A stretch of 64,000 bases of DNA from Rhynchopus sp. YZ270_cl-10. Its lineage: Eukaryota > Euglenozoa > Diplonemea > Diplonemida > Diplonemidae. The stretch lies in the NCBI GenBank assembly GCA_964035575.1, contig OZ037840.1, positions 1,612,001-1,676,000 of the forward strand, in the 5' to 3' direction. Under the pieces are notes generated by a model. The model searched no databases, was not told the origin of the DNA, and saw only the letters and a list, made by a program, of their open reading frames with translations. The translations under genes were made by a program, and so were the position numbers. Of the stretch, positions 42,121 through 52,971 are shown in pieces (within the stretch, counting starts at the first letter, position 1; the number at the start of each line of letters is the position of its first letter).

Positions 42121-42435
42121 TGTCTTCGAGAACCTAAAAATGCGTTTTGTTGAAATTTTCTGGCTTTTTCTGAACTTTTCCCAGCTACTTTTCTGGTCGT
42201 AGCCGACTTTTCTGATCGAGTAGCTATTTTCACTTTTCTGGTGTATGAGTAGGTTTTCTGGGTGGGAGACTGGATTCTGGGTACAGTGGTGTGTCTGGGC
42301 ACCCAGGCACCTGGGTACTGGTGTATTTTCGGCCCAGGTACCCCGGTACACGGTACACTGGTGTACAAGGAAAAAAGTCGTGAAAAAAGCAACCACAGCT
42401 CCACATGACAAACACAAAAGTGTCCAGTCACGTGG

Positions 42436-42752
42436 GGCATTCATGCACTGAGGAGATAATGATCCAACAATTTACAAGAAAGATTACTTAACCTACTGCT
42501 GGAAATTGCCAGGTCGTAGTAACACACAAAGTGCGCCTCCGTTCGGGAATACCGGATATTCTAGAGACCAAAAAGGCCTCAAGAATATCTTCCGCTGGTC
42601 AAGGTATAACCGAGTGAACGGCCCAAGACCCCCGTGGAGAAGTTAAATGTTGTAATGCTATCAAGTACAAACTGCGACCACTGTCTTACCCTCCTCAATG
42701 CATGGTGGAAGATGTCTTTCACAACAAATATCCTGTACACAGGTACACAGAT
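42436..42752 (+). repeat. shared transposon core, copy C (5' part only)
   Basis: Only the first roughly 320 bp of the core, ending just after TTTCACAACAAATATCCTGT, then ACACAGGTAC repeats. The lead-in (GTCGTGAAAAAAGCAACCAC) is also present in the copies at 9850 and 57640. Confidence 0.75.
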
Positions 42753-42779
42753 ACACAGGTACACAGGTAAAACCCGTTA

Positions 42780-43430
42780 AAATTGTGTGTGAAAGTTAAA
42801 AATAGCTATATTTGCATTTTTCGCCCAGCATTGAGGACACATAGGCCCACCAAGGGCAATTTTGTGATGTCAAAAAAAATTTTTTTTCGGCCCAAAAATT
42901 GACTTGTTTTCGGTAAAACCCACTAAAAATTGTGGTACTCTAAACTGCGTTTTAGACCCCCACAGATGCTCAAAAGTGCCAAATTTTGCTTTTAATGGCC
43001 TCAAATCGTCCAAATTAGCCCTAAACGGGGGCAAAAAAAAATTTTCGAGAGTCCCTTTCCCTGGGAGGCTCCGTAATTACGTACCCTAGGGTCCGTAATT
43101 ACGGACCCTAGGGTACGTAATTACGGACCCTAGGGTACGTAATTACGTACCCTAGGGTCCGTAATTACGTACCCTAGGGTACGTAATGACACTCCGTAAA
43201 GAGGGAGTGTCCTAACATGCCGTTTTACGGACCCTCGGGGTGTGCGGACCCCGCCGTGCAAGGGGAGGACACTGCACTTTTTCAGGGTTTTTTAATTCTA
43301 CGCGCAGCGCAGTGTCCGACCCCACAAGTCACTACCCAAGACCCCCCGGAAAACGTCCTGGAGGCCCGAAAATACCAAAAATAGTGACCAGAAGTGACCA
43401 GAAAATCAAAATTCCGAAAAAAAAAGGGGT
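42780..43430. other. low-complexity transposon interior
   Basis: A-rich and T-rich blocks and CGTAATTACG palindromes. Nothing coding. From about 43262 the sequence resembles, in inverted orientation, 46340-46560, both containing ACAGGGTTTGTACC or its complement. Confidence 0.45.
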
Positions 43431-44100
43431 CGTGGGACAGGGTTTGTACCTTGCCTATTGCTATTTTTTAGCACATAAACGAGATATGGCCATGGCAACA
43501 GCCCATGACTCATATTTTAGGAAGTAAATGACACATCTCGACTAATATCATCTAATTGCGCTTGAATACAGCCAAAACAAGACAAGACGGTCACCTGGCA
43601 TCTGTATTTTGTGGGTCGTAGTGACCAATGTATACACACGCTTAGGTACCTACACTATTAATAGGCCAGGGAGTGATCAATTTAGGGAGGAAAATTAGTC
43701 GGGTGTAAATTATCGAGCAGATGTGCCGTCACTGCCTCACCCGGTCCCTCAGGGTATCTTCCCCAGGGCGTTCGCCCCGGGGCGAAAAATATTTTTTTTC
43801 GTTAAAAAAATCTTTTCCTGAAAAAATGACATTTTATTTCGCCCCAGGGCTTCGCCCCACCGGGGCGAAACCCTGTATAAATAAATAAATAAATAAAAAA
43901 AAGGCCAGGGCTTCCCACAGGGGGGACCAGGGGGGACCACTGGTCCCCCTGGGGGAAAATAAAAATAATAAGGGGGGACCAGGGGGGACCAGGGGGGACC
44001 AGCCTGCCCTTGAGTGTTCCGAGGCTGCCTATTAGGAATTTTCCACATTTTTTTTAATTTTTCCCACCCTCCCGTCCCCGCGCATCCAAATACAGGCAAC

Positions 44101-44322
44101 TACACGACGGTGATGTACAGTACATTACAAGTGAAGTTACATGTAACGTTACAAGTGAAAAACCGTTACAAGTGAGTTACAAGTGGGATACATGAATTAC
44201 AGGCAAAATCAGGTTGTAACTGGTGGGTTACAAGTGAGTTACAAGTGAGTTACATGTAACAAAAGTTACATGTAACTCACTTGTAACTCCACTTGTAACA
44301 CCCGTTACATCACCGTCGTGTA
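44101..44322. mobile_element. 222 bp palindromic element with TTACAAGTGAG iterons
   Basis: Ends TACACGACGGTGATGTA and its complement, with an interior made almost wholly of GTTACAAGTGAGTTACATGT units in both orientations. It would fold into a long hairpin. No ORF. Confidence 0.65.
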
Positions 44323-44335
44323 ACAGGGGGAAAAG

Positions 44336-44485
44336 ATGGCACCAAAAAAGTCCTCCGGACCAAGACAGATTTCCATAATGGAATTTGCAAAGCGACCGGC
44401 GGAGTCCCAGTTATCGGCTCAGGCTCCGAAGAGGCAGAAAATAACGGTTGCAAAGAACCACGAGTATGCCTCATGGGCAAAGTGA
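44336..44485 (+). pseudogene. 49-aa ORF fragment, possibly of a transposon gene
   Basis: ATG 44336 opens a frame reading MAPKKSSGPRQISIMEFAKR and continuing with basic residues (PKRQK) to TGA. Composition is like a nuclear protein N-terminus, with a QISIMEFA stretch that loosely resembles a PCNA-interaction box. Codon use looks more coding-like than the surroundings, but the frame stops after 49 codons. I do not recognise the family. Confidence 0.3.
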
Positions 44486-45799
44486 CCCCGTCACAGCCAG
44501 AACGCGACTCAATTGGTCAAACGCCGAAGGAAAAGGAAGCATGCAGCATGGCAAAAGAAAAAAGTAGCGTACCGTGCGCCTGCGGCGCAAGATTGCAAGC
44601 CACCCATGACATAGTGTGGCTGTAAAATGTGCAATTTTAATCACAGTATTTTGAAATGTTGCGTACCGTGGCTTCGCCAGGAACCTTTGCCATGACTGTC
44701 GTTTCTTTTTGTAGATGTCTATACGAGGAAACGTCTGCACGCTACCGACCTGACATATTTTTTCTTATTCCGCAAAGGTGGGGAACGTGAGATGATATGC
44801 AATATGCGAGTTAATGCAGCAGTTTTAACGGTTTGCCGGGACATTTTCGCCGAAGTCGAAAAATTTTTTTGACCACTTAAAGTGCGTAAAGGCGCGTAAC
44901 GTAACGTAGCGTCAGCGTTAATGCTACACACCACACAAATTAAAATCATTGAAAAAAAAAAAAAAATTCCACCTTTTTTTGGCTGGTCCCCCTGGGAGGC
45001 CAAAACCCCAGATCCTGCGGGAAGCCCTGAAAGGGGGAAAAAAAAAAAAAAAAAAGAGAGAGAGATTTCTCCCCACCACCCTGTAGACCCCCCCGGAGGG
45101 GGGGTCGCAGAGGGGTGTCCACTGTACTCAAAATCATCCGCAAACCCGCCTGCCGTGAGAGGAAGTTTCCCCAGCACTCCCGCTCCTCAATCCTGCAGTC
45201 TGCTGAAGGTGCCCCGTACCCCCTGTTATAGAAGGTGTCACTGCTCGTGTCAACTCTATCTTCAACGGCAGAGAGACGTTTTAGTTTATTGAAAATAATC
45301 AAACTAAGGATGAAGTCTCATATGACAGATGCCTCTCTCTTGTGCATCTGTTTGATTAAACAGCACAAAGAGACCCTCAGTGAGGGGGGGATTGATGAAA
45401 TTCTCCATCGTTTTGCTGGTTTTAGTATCAGGAAAGTTCAGCTGTAATAGCACTTGTGCTGGGGAAGGGATCACGCGCAAATCGCAATTTTTTTTGACCA
45501 CTCAGTACCAGGGATTCACCCCCCACGAACTAGCTTCTCTCCGGCGGGAAAATTTTTTTTTGACCTATTTTAAGCACTAGTAAAAAAGCAAAAATTTCGG
45601 ATTTTTTGGCATTTCGCCACGATCAGGAAAAAACGATGGCGATAGCGAACGCCCTGATCTTCCCTTTAAAAAAAAAAACACCTCGTATGACTTTTCAGAT
45701 ATTGCGATGCCCAATTCCCCCCTTGGTTTTGCAGTTCAGCCTTCAATAGCCCTGTACTAGACACGTATATAGGTATCCAGTCGTGGACTCGACTACAGC

Positions 45800-46237
45800 A
45801 CCACCCCGCATCTGCCTCGTCTTCTTTATCTTCTTCAGACCCCACGCTCATATTATTGTGGGAGGAAAGAGACATCCCTCGTGGATACAGCCAGGCACGC
45901 CACAATATACAGCGGCAAGAGTGGGGTGTCCACAGCCCACAAGGGCAAGGAACGCCGTATTGGGAGCTTAGGCACACTGCTCCAATGTGGCAAGGCCAGA
46001 CTGCTTGACGACAAGTCGTACGCAATGACCCGCGAGGAGGACGCGTGGGAGGCCCAATACCACACACGTCACTTTCCTCCCCTTTTCGCGTGTTTTCTTA
46101 AACTCAATCTCCCCAGGACTTGCAGAATCGCCTCTGAGGACACCTTCAGCAGGCCCATTCCACAGTGGATACGGCGCTTTGCCTTTACTGCCATTCCACT
46201 GCGTCTACACAAGGATTTTAGAGCGGACTTGGCGTAG
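45800..46237 (+). pseudogene. possible decayed coding segment inside the composite element
   Basis: GC-richer than the surroundings, with two overlapping frames that look coding-like in different parts, for example PLFACFLKLNLPRTCRIASE and RPIPQWIRRFAFTAIPLRLH ending at 46237. No domain recognised and no clean start. It may be a relic of a transposon protein or a captured host exon. Confidence 0.25.
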
Positions 46238-46539
46238 AACTGCAAATCTAGTGCCCCCGGCACTTTTCCCACCCTCTCAATGCCTCCCAACGGTGTTTTT
46301 AATGGGTTTTGATTGTACCCCGATTTGAAAGGTGCCAAAGTACAAACCCTGTCCCAGGCCGTTTTTTTTTTTTTGAAAATTTCGAATTAGACCCCCACAA
46401 GTGCTCAGAAGTGTCCAAAACCAGGCGGAATTGAATTGTAGGTCACCCGGGGACCATATTTTCTGGTTTTTCAGGGTGATGTCCATTTTTTTCTCAAAAA
46501 AAATTTTTTTTGGTCGGGGTCCTCACTTTTAACATGGGA

Positions 46540-46594
46540 TGTGACCCCCCCTAACCCCCCCCCCCACCCCCCCACGGACCAGATTTTTGGCGGA

Positions 46595-46628
<34 letters not shown>

Positions 46629-47060
46629 GTCTCACGGTGCGGTCTGTCGTGCTTGGAGTGTGTAAATAACGGACTTACCCCCTGAGTCCGACAGTCGGAC
46701 CCCCTGAGTCCGACAGACGGACTCTGGAGTCCGACTGTCGGACTCTGGGGTCCGACAGTCGGACCCAAAAAAAAATTTTTTTTTTGGCCAAAAAAATTTT
46801 TTGGGCCGAAAATCGCCTTGTATAGCCACTACAGTACACATGGTTTTACCAAAATAGCCGTATTTTGGCTGAAAATTTGACTTGAAAATTTTTTTCATTG
46901 TTTGGTCAATCTGAGGTTTTCTTTGAATTTTTTGGGCCATTTTATGACCTACTACACCCAATTTTTGGGGGATTTTTTTTTTCTTGGTCAAAAAATAGCG
47001 CTTGTTGCCTACTACTGGGTATAGGCTTGTTCAGAGGTGTGTATTTGGTGTACCCAGACA
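46540..47060. other. transposon interior with GTCCGACAGTCGGAC palindromes
   Basis: Repeated GAGTCCGACAGTCGGACCCC units (46680-46765) that recur inverted at 51285-51380, plus a C run and a 40 bp T run. No gene. Confidence 0.5.
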
Positions 47061-47130
47061 TGGTCAAAACACATGAATTTTGCGTTTTTTTGCATTTTTA
47101 GGTTCTCGACCAACCAGGGGGCGACCAATT

Positions 47131-47585
47131 TGGGTACTGGGTACTGGGTACTGGGTACTGGGTACTGGGTACTGGGTACTGGGTACTGGGTACTGGGTAC
47201 TGGGTACTGGGTACTGGGTACTGGGTACTGGGTACTGGGTACTGGGTACTGGGTACTGGGTACTGGGTACTGGGTACTGGGTACTGGGTACTGGGTACTG
47301 GGTACTGGGTACTGGGTACTGGGTACTGGGTACTGGGTACTGGGTACTGGGTACTGGGTACTGGGTACTGGGTACTGGGTACTGGGTACTGGGTACTGGG
47401 TACTGGGTACTGGGTACTGGGTACTGGGTACTGGGTACTGGGTACTGGGTACTGGGTACTGGGTACTGGGTACTGGGTACTGGGTACTGGGTACTGGGTA
47501 CTGGGTACTGGGTACTGGGTACTGGGTACTGGGTACTGGGTACTGGGTACTGGGTACTGGGTACTGGGTACTGGGTACTGGGTAC
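47131..47585. repeat. minisatellite, 7 bp unit TACTGGG, about 65 copies
   Basis: Longest tandem array of the window and the inverted counterpart of the CCCAGTA array at 41836-42120. The long YWVLGTG reading frames across it are artefacts on both strands. Confidence 0.95.
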
Positions 47586-47986
47586 CAAGAGAAGGCAGCT
47601 TGACAGCAGCGAAGGCGGAGGCTACGGGGAAGACAAGGTATGTAAATGTTTAACTTTCAGTTACTTGTGTAGATGCAAACAACACACCCAGTGGTTTGCA
47701 GCATTTTATTTTCTTGTGTGCTTTCTCTTCTTTGAATCGAAAGTATGTGAACCTTATTACATCATGATACAATGCAACGAGGCCGAAACAGCCTCACTAA
47801 GGCCTCTGAAAATAAATGTTCAGACTTGGCACTTACTTATGTTTAGGTGCGCCTCAACCACACGCTTGAATATATTTAATTTGCCACACCTCAGATAGAT
47901 TTTCCAGATATGCCTATGTTCAGGCCTCGTCACAAATAGACAAAAAAACAAAAGCCAAAACAACAGAGAGAGAGCCAACAATTTTT

Positions 47987-48286
47987 TATCTCACTTGTGT
48001 AATAATGTTTAGCCGCGTTTTCGAAATTCCTTCCTGGAGATTACACAAAATACAGTAGACATTATCTCCGCACACAAAGAACAAAACAAAACCCATGCCG
48101 AGAGTAGGCGCAAAAGCAATGTGGAGGAGATCTGCGCATGCAACCAAAAGGGTTGCAGTCATAGGACTTCGAGGAACTGTTCACCATACCCAACCTTGAC
48201 GCCCCGTACTAGGTGGTCATACATCATTTGTCAAATATACTGTAGGAATTTCGAAAACGCAGCACAACATTATTGCCCGTGAGATA
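47987..48286. mobile_element. 300 bp palindromic element
   Basis: Left end TATCTCACTTGTGTAATAAT with CGCGTTTTCGAAATTCC is mirrored at 48243-48286. The interior is unique, with no ORF. The right side runs into GTGAAATAA-type iterons that continue to about 49130. Confidence 0.6.
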
Positions 48287-48573
48287 ATAACTATTTATTC
48301 GAGTGAAATAAGAACTATTTTATTTCACGCGCCACTAAAAAGGTGCCCGAGTGCGTTATTTCCCGAGCGAAGCGAGGGGAATAAGAGTGAGAGTCACGAG
48401 GGTGCCTTTTTAGTGGCAAGTGCAAGAAAATGTTCTTATTTCACTCAATATGTAATTTTATTCCACAAGTGAAAAACGTATTTATAGGTGTAAACAGTGG
48501 AACGTTGAGCCCACGCTCCACCCCTCACACCACCACACTTCAAATTACAGATTATTTATTGCCTCTTACACAC

Positions 48574-48801
48574 ATGCCTAAACCCACGCGCAAGTTTGCG
48601 GAGATGGAGGATGCATATGACAACTTGTTCGACGACATGAACAGTGGTGTGCAGTACAGGAAAACATGGGACGATTTCCTCCGTTTCAACAGACTTTCAG
48701 GAGCGAACGAGCCCAGGGAAGAACACGTCGTGTCCTTCAGATCACTCCGTGATCTTTTATTTCACTCCCCCACCCAATCCTTCACGATTTGCGTGAAATA
48801 A
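48574..48801 (+). pseudogene. truncated tyrosine-recombinase-like N-terminal fragment (75 aa)
   Basis: Starts MPKPTRKFAEMEDAYDNLFD and continues YRKTWDDFLRFNRLSGANEP with SFRSLRDLL. The pattern of a short helical domain with a YRKTWDDF-type motif resembles the core-binding (SAM-like) domain at the N-terminus of tyrosine recombinases such as those of Crypton DNA transposons. The frame then runs into GTGAAATAA iterons and stops, so the catalytic domain with the R..H-R..Y residues is missing. It is probably a relic of the enzyme that moved an ancestor of this region. Family assignment is tentative. Confidence 0.4.
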
Positions 48802-49154
48802 AACGTGAAATAAAACGAATCTTATTTCACTCACTTTTTCACCTGTTTACGTTTTTCACGCGTGGTATAAAATTACGTATCGAAAACTAAAGTGAACATT
48901 ATTTAACTGATGGGTGATTCACAAACTGGAATACGTGATACCCACTCGCTATCGCTCGTGACATCACTTTTATGATTACACTCACTTCACTCATGAAATC
49001 AAAATGCTGAACTCGCTTCGTGAAGTTGAGCCCCAGTTTGAGTCACCCACCACCTCGTGAAATAATGTTCACTTTATTTCATGAGATAATAATTATCTAA
49101 CTCAGTGAAATAAAACTCGTGTAATTTTGCAGATTATATGCCCTTTGTGTCACT

Positions 49155-49910
49155 CAATTGTAACCGAGAATGTAAGGCAGTGAGTATTTGATCTGCCCTT
49201 TATGTCGCGAAATACTATGTTTGGTGTTTTGACGTCTTCCAAGCAGATGGATATTCCCTCACTTGCACGCAATCTACCGAGGAACCGACTGCCTTTCTCA
49301 AAAGCCAGTACATGTCGGGGTGTCGAGGTCCGTGTCAATACAAAGCGGACCAAGTCGCTCGAGGTTTGAAAACCGCAAGAACTCGTCCCATTTCTTCTTG
49401 TACACCTCCTTGCTTCTCATACCCGCTGAGACTTGGTATCCGTAAGTGTCATACATCCTGTCCTTCTTCGTTTTGGCAGTGTTTGAGGGGAGTGATGAAA
49501 AAGTTCTTTTTTTTACTGAGTGATTTTTTTAACCAAAAGAAAACCGACGCAGGAGCTTTTCTGGAACTGTTTTATTCTCCTCACCCCAACAACATCACAT
49601 TTCAGAAAAACATTGTTTTTTCGTTTTTGTTCACTTTCTTTTCTTCTCCCTCACACCTGTTTGCTGTGAATTAAATTTTTTCGTTTCGGCCTGGTCGCAA
49701 ACGCGAGTTTTCCTGGAAGCGCAGGAAAAATGACTGGGGAGTGTTGGTGGCTCCGTGACGCCACAGAGCCGGCACACTCGTTGAGTGCCTCACAAAACCT
49801 CAAATTTATTCCGCTTTGATTTCATTTATTGTCTTCACGCTTTATCGTTGTTGTTGGGTTGGGAAATAATATTTCATTCTCCCATACATTCTCGGTTACA
49901 ATTGAGTGAC
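49155..49910. other. host-like DNA between two inverted element ends
   Basis: CACTCAATTGTAACCGAGAA plus TGTA at the left (about 49155-49179) is mirrored by TACATTCTCGGTTACAATTG at 49885. Between them lie unique DNA (49182-49520) and copy 2 of the 350 bp repeat (49530-49875), which elsewhere (1610-1965) lies outside any transposon. This suggests two facing copies of one element around a captured piece of ordinary DNA. Confidence 0.5.
49530..49875 (+). repeat. 350 bp dispersed repeat, copy 2
   Basis: Matches 1610-1965 with scattered substitutions and small indels. It lies inside the 13.7 kb composite, so it was carried there with flanking DNA. Confidence 0.6.
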
Positions 49911-51250
49911 AAAGGGCACATTATCACCCACCTTTGTGGGAATTCACAAAATTACACGAGTTTTATCCCCTTTTTTTACCACATTAACCTCACCTTTCCC
50001 GATAACTGCGTTTCTACACCATACATTTCATTCATTAATCACACTCCACATTTACACTCATCACAGGATCGTGAAATCTGAACTGCATCTGCGATTGTGA
50101 TGAGAAGCCTCGCCGCGTCTCCGACATTCAGCAACTCAAAATCCAAAGAGTATCACCCGCATCAATCCATTCTGAGTTTGCGGACTAAGATCTGGGGTGG
50201 AAGGGGGATGGGTACACTTTGTCAGTCACTGCTATTGCCATTTAACCCAGGGAGCATAGCTAGTGCAAGAAATTCGACTTTGGAAACCTTCCGGAAAGTC
50301 TGTCCTCTGCTTGCGGAGGACGAGGCACAAGAAAATATTGCGTTCCCCCAGAAAACCAGTGCACATTTCACACTCCTTGTGGGTGGTCTTGTTGCCTTTT
50401 TGTCACAGTAATTTTGGCCCAGGCATGCTCTTGAAGCATGACAATTTAGTGTGTATGGGGCAGGGTGTTGTTTTGTTCTGAATTCTCTTTGTTATAACAT
50501 CTAAGTCAATCGCGGGTGGTGGTTTGTGTAGCGTGAGGCACTCTTTTTAACAAACTTCCTGCGGCTGCTAAAGTGTTATTTCTTCGGATTTAACAACGTA
50601 CAGCGTAACATAGTGGATTCGCCTGGTCGACACAACCTTTGATAGATATGGGATAACCAACCCCCTTCGACCCCTTGTGGGTTCACTAAACAAGCCCTCG
50701 TGGTAGTTAAACGCGATTGACATTTACATTCCTAGAGATGAAAGAACAAGACAACACTTCTGTACCCGCGCATCAAAATTGTGGAAAACTTTGCACCCCA
50801 AACACCCTCAACAACGCCCGCCAAAAGGCGCCCCTTGTTGCTGGGAGTTGGTTCTCATGTTTGATACCTGCACAGCGGGCATTCCTCTGAGTCCAACGCA
50901 TGTTTGGCCTGTCTGCGGCGTTGTACTTCAGGTGCACGAAGACAGGGTCTGGTGGTAAATTTTGCGTAGTGTCGCATTCCCTCATGTGTGGGTCACTCAC
51001 ACTTGGCGGTCATGTGCCACTGCGTGGGTCTGGGAATTTGGGTACCTGGGTACAGGAAATTTGTTGTCCGTTCATTCGGTTATACCTTGACTAGCGGCAG
51101 AGGCCTTTTTGGTCTCTAGAATATCCGGTCTTCCCGAACGGAGGCACACTTTGTGTGTTACTACGACCTGGCAATTTCCAGCAGTAGGTTAAGTAATCTT
51201 TCTTGTAAATTGTTGGATCATTATCTCCTCAGTGCATGAATGCCCCACGT
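49890..51250 (-). repeat. shared transposon core, copy D
   Basis: Complete copy in reverse orientation, with the 200 bp extension seen in copy B. The outer end (51240-51280) carries TGCATGAATGCCCCACGTGA and then a GGTACCTGGGCACC remnant of a minisatellite. Confidence 0.8.
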
Positions 51251-51289
51251 GACTGGACACTTTTGGTACCTGGGCACCTGGGTGTGCCT

Positions 51290-52035
51290 GTCGGACCCCA
51301 GGGTCCGGCAGTCGGACTCAGGGGTCCGACTGTGAGTCCGACAGTCGGACCCCCTCGGACTCCGACAAAAGGGTCCGACATTTCCAGGACAGACTGCACC
51401 GTGCTGAAAATTGCGGACATTTTGGGTTTTTTCACCGGGGTTGTACACGATTTTGACCAAAGATTTATAAAAACTCGTCCATTTCGGCAAATTGACCCCA
51501 CCACACAATGGACGGATTCCGAAAATGCAAATGCCAGTGTTTTCGCGTATTTTCATGGTTTCAGCATCAGGGAGAGAAAATCTGGGTAATGTGGGATTTA
51601 CCTTGGCCCCTTTACCTTACACTCATTTTGACCAAAACCAAGAACTTGGCCACTTCGGCAAATTGACCCCACCACAGCGCGGAGAGATTCCGGAAATGCC
51701 AATCGCGGTATGTTTTGGGGCTGAAAACCCACTGTTTTTCCAGGGGAAATTTTTCGATTTCAGCAGTATTTGTTGGCCCGAAAATGGGCCCACCAATTAG
51801 TGACCGGGCTCATATTTTCAAAAATTTAAGTGGTCAAAAAATTGTCCAATTTTCAACATCGACCCCACCACTTTCTGGACGGATTCCGGAAATGCCAAAA
51901 AACTGTGTATTGGGTCACGAATCCACGCCATGTCACCCAAAAACCAGCGGGAAAAAAAAAAAAAAAAATGTCCGACCCCCCCCCCACCCCCCCGCCTCCA
52001 AAAAATTATGCGGAAATTGTCCGCCAAAATGTTTT
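51290..52035. other. transposon interior with repeated CGGCAAATTGACCCCACCAC modules
   Basis: A module with CGGCAAATTGACCCCACCAC followed by GGACGGATTCCGAAAATGC occurs at 51483-51540, 51655-51705 and about 51855-51900, and again far away at 62255-62310 inside another element. No gene. Confidence 0.5.
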
Positions 52036-52039
52036 ATAT

Positions 52040-52971
52040 CAGCCAAAATCTGCTTAGCCGTATACAAAGGCCTGTTTTTGGAGCCACTTTAAAGTGATAA
52101 AAAATCCGCCAAAAAAATGTTGTGACCCCGGAATTTTTTCAGATCGATCCGGAAATTCATATACGCGCCTTTTCGAGTGAAAATATTACACCTCCGGCCT
52201 CTCAAACGTACTTGACCGTGGACAGGTGGATTTTATCAATTTTATGGCCCGGGCACATTCTGAAAAAAAATATTCTTGGAAAGATAGGGTGCGAAAACGT
52301 TCAATTCCGGGGTCGGACGGTCAAAAATATGCATCTGGGGCGAGCGAGTGGGCGGCGGGAGAATGGGTACTATGTACTGGGTACTGTACAGTGTACTATG
52401 TACGGTGAGGAAATCTCCTCTTTGGGTCCAACACAGCGATGTCTCTAAATTAGATTTTTTTTGTCAAAAATTGTCGATTTTTTTTGTCAAAAATTGTCGA
52501 TTTTTTTTTCTTTGGATTTATTTTTGACAAATCTTTCAATTCCGACCATTTTTGTCAACTGGAAACACACTCCACGGTATGCAACTTTTGGTGGAGCCGA
52601 CCACTCTTTCTGCACTGAAAATCCCCTGTATTACATGCACAAAGCATTGGAGCCACTTTTTTTTTACTTCTACTCCACTAAAATGGTCGATTTTTTTTTC
52701 TATGAAACGCGGGGAGCTCGGAAATCCATATACGCCCATTTTCGGGGTGTTTGGAAAATAAGTTCTCACCTGAGGCGGCGGAGAGCAAAAGTGAAAAAAC
52801 TGCCGACGTCATTTCAGAAAATAATATTTTTTTATTTTTTTGAAATTTTTTTGGGATTGAAATCAGGGGATCGAAATGAGTTAAATGCGGGGTCGTAGGC
52901 TCAAAAAATTGCATCTGTGGTTTATTAAGTGAACGAGGCCCCGAAGTATACGGCTAAGCAGATTTTGGCTG
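52040..52971. mobile_element. 932 bp nested TIR element with ATAT target duplication
   Basis: Ends CAGCCAAAATCTGCTTAGCC and its complement GGCTAAGCAGATTTTGGCTG, with the inverted match continuing to GTATAC. ATAT flanks it (52036-52039 and 52972-52975). The undisturbed target site can be read in the opposite arm of the composite at 39686-39700 (GGTATATAAAA), so insertion occurred after the big inverted repeat existed. No ORF of note. Confidence 0.85.

Larger units (their letters stand above)
39746..43258. mobile_element. 3.5 kb nested inverted-repeat element inside the composite
   Basis: Left end CACGGCGGGGTCC with GAGGGTCCGTAAA is mirrored by TTTACGGACCCTCGGGGTGT and GGACCCCGCCGTG at the right. 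Both arms continue with iterated TACGTAATTACGGACCCTAG units (39790-39880 and 43069-43190). I could not identify a target duplication. It contains core copies B and C and the CCCAGTA minisatellite. Confidence 0.6.
43431..46357. mobile_element. 2.9 kb inverted-repeat segment, possible nested element
   Basis: Bounded by GGGACAGGGTTTGTAC at the left and its complement GTACAAACCCTGTCCC at the right (46342-46357). It includes a palindromic GGGGCGAAA block (43760-43880), GGGGGGACCA repeats (43918-44003), the palindrome at 44101-44322 and two short ORFs. Ends and target duplication are uncertain. Confidence 0.45.

Noticed and set aside
41815-42444. 209-225 aa frames on the minus strand over the CCCAGTA array
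   Set aside because: Same cause: tandem repeat without stops.
45666-46067. 133 aa minus-strand frame in the composite element
   Set aside because: Cys- and Trp-rich without domain similarity, and the opposite strand has more coding-like composition.
47037-47898. Long open frames (188 and 272 aa, YWVLGTG repeats) over the TACTGGG array, and their antisense twins
   Set aside because: They exist only because a 7 bp tandem repeat has no stop codon in several frames; the flanks have no coding signal.
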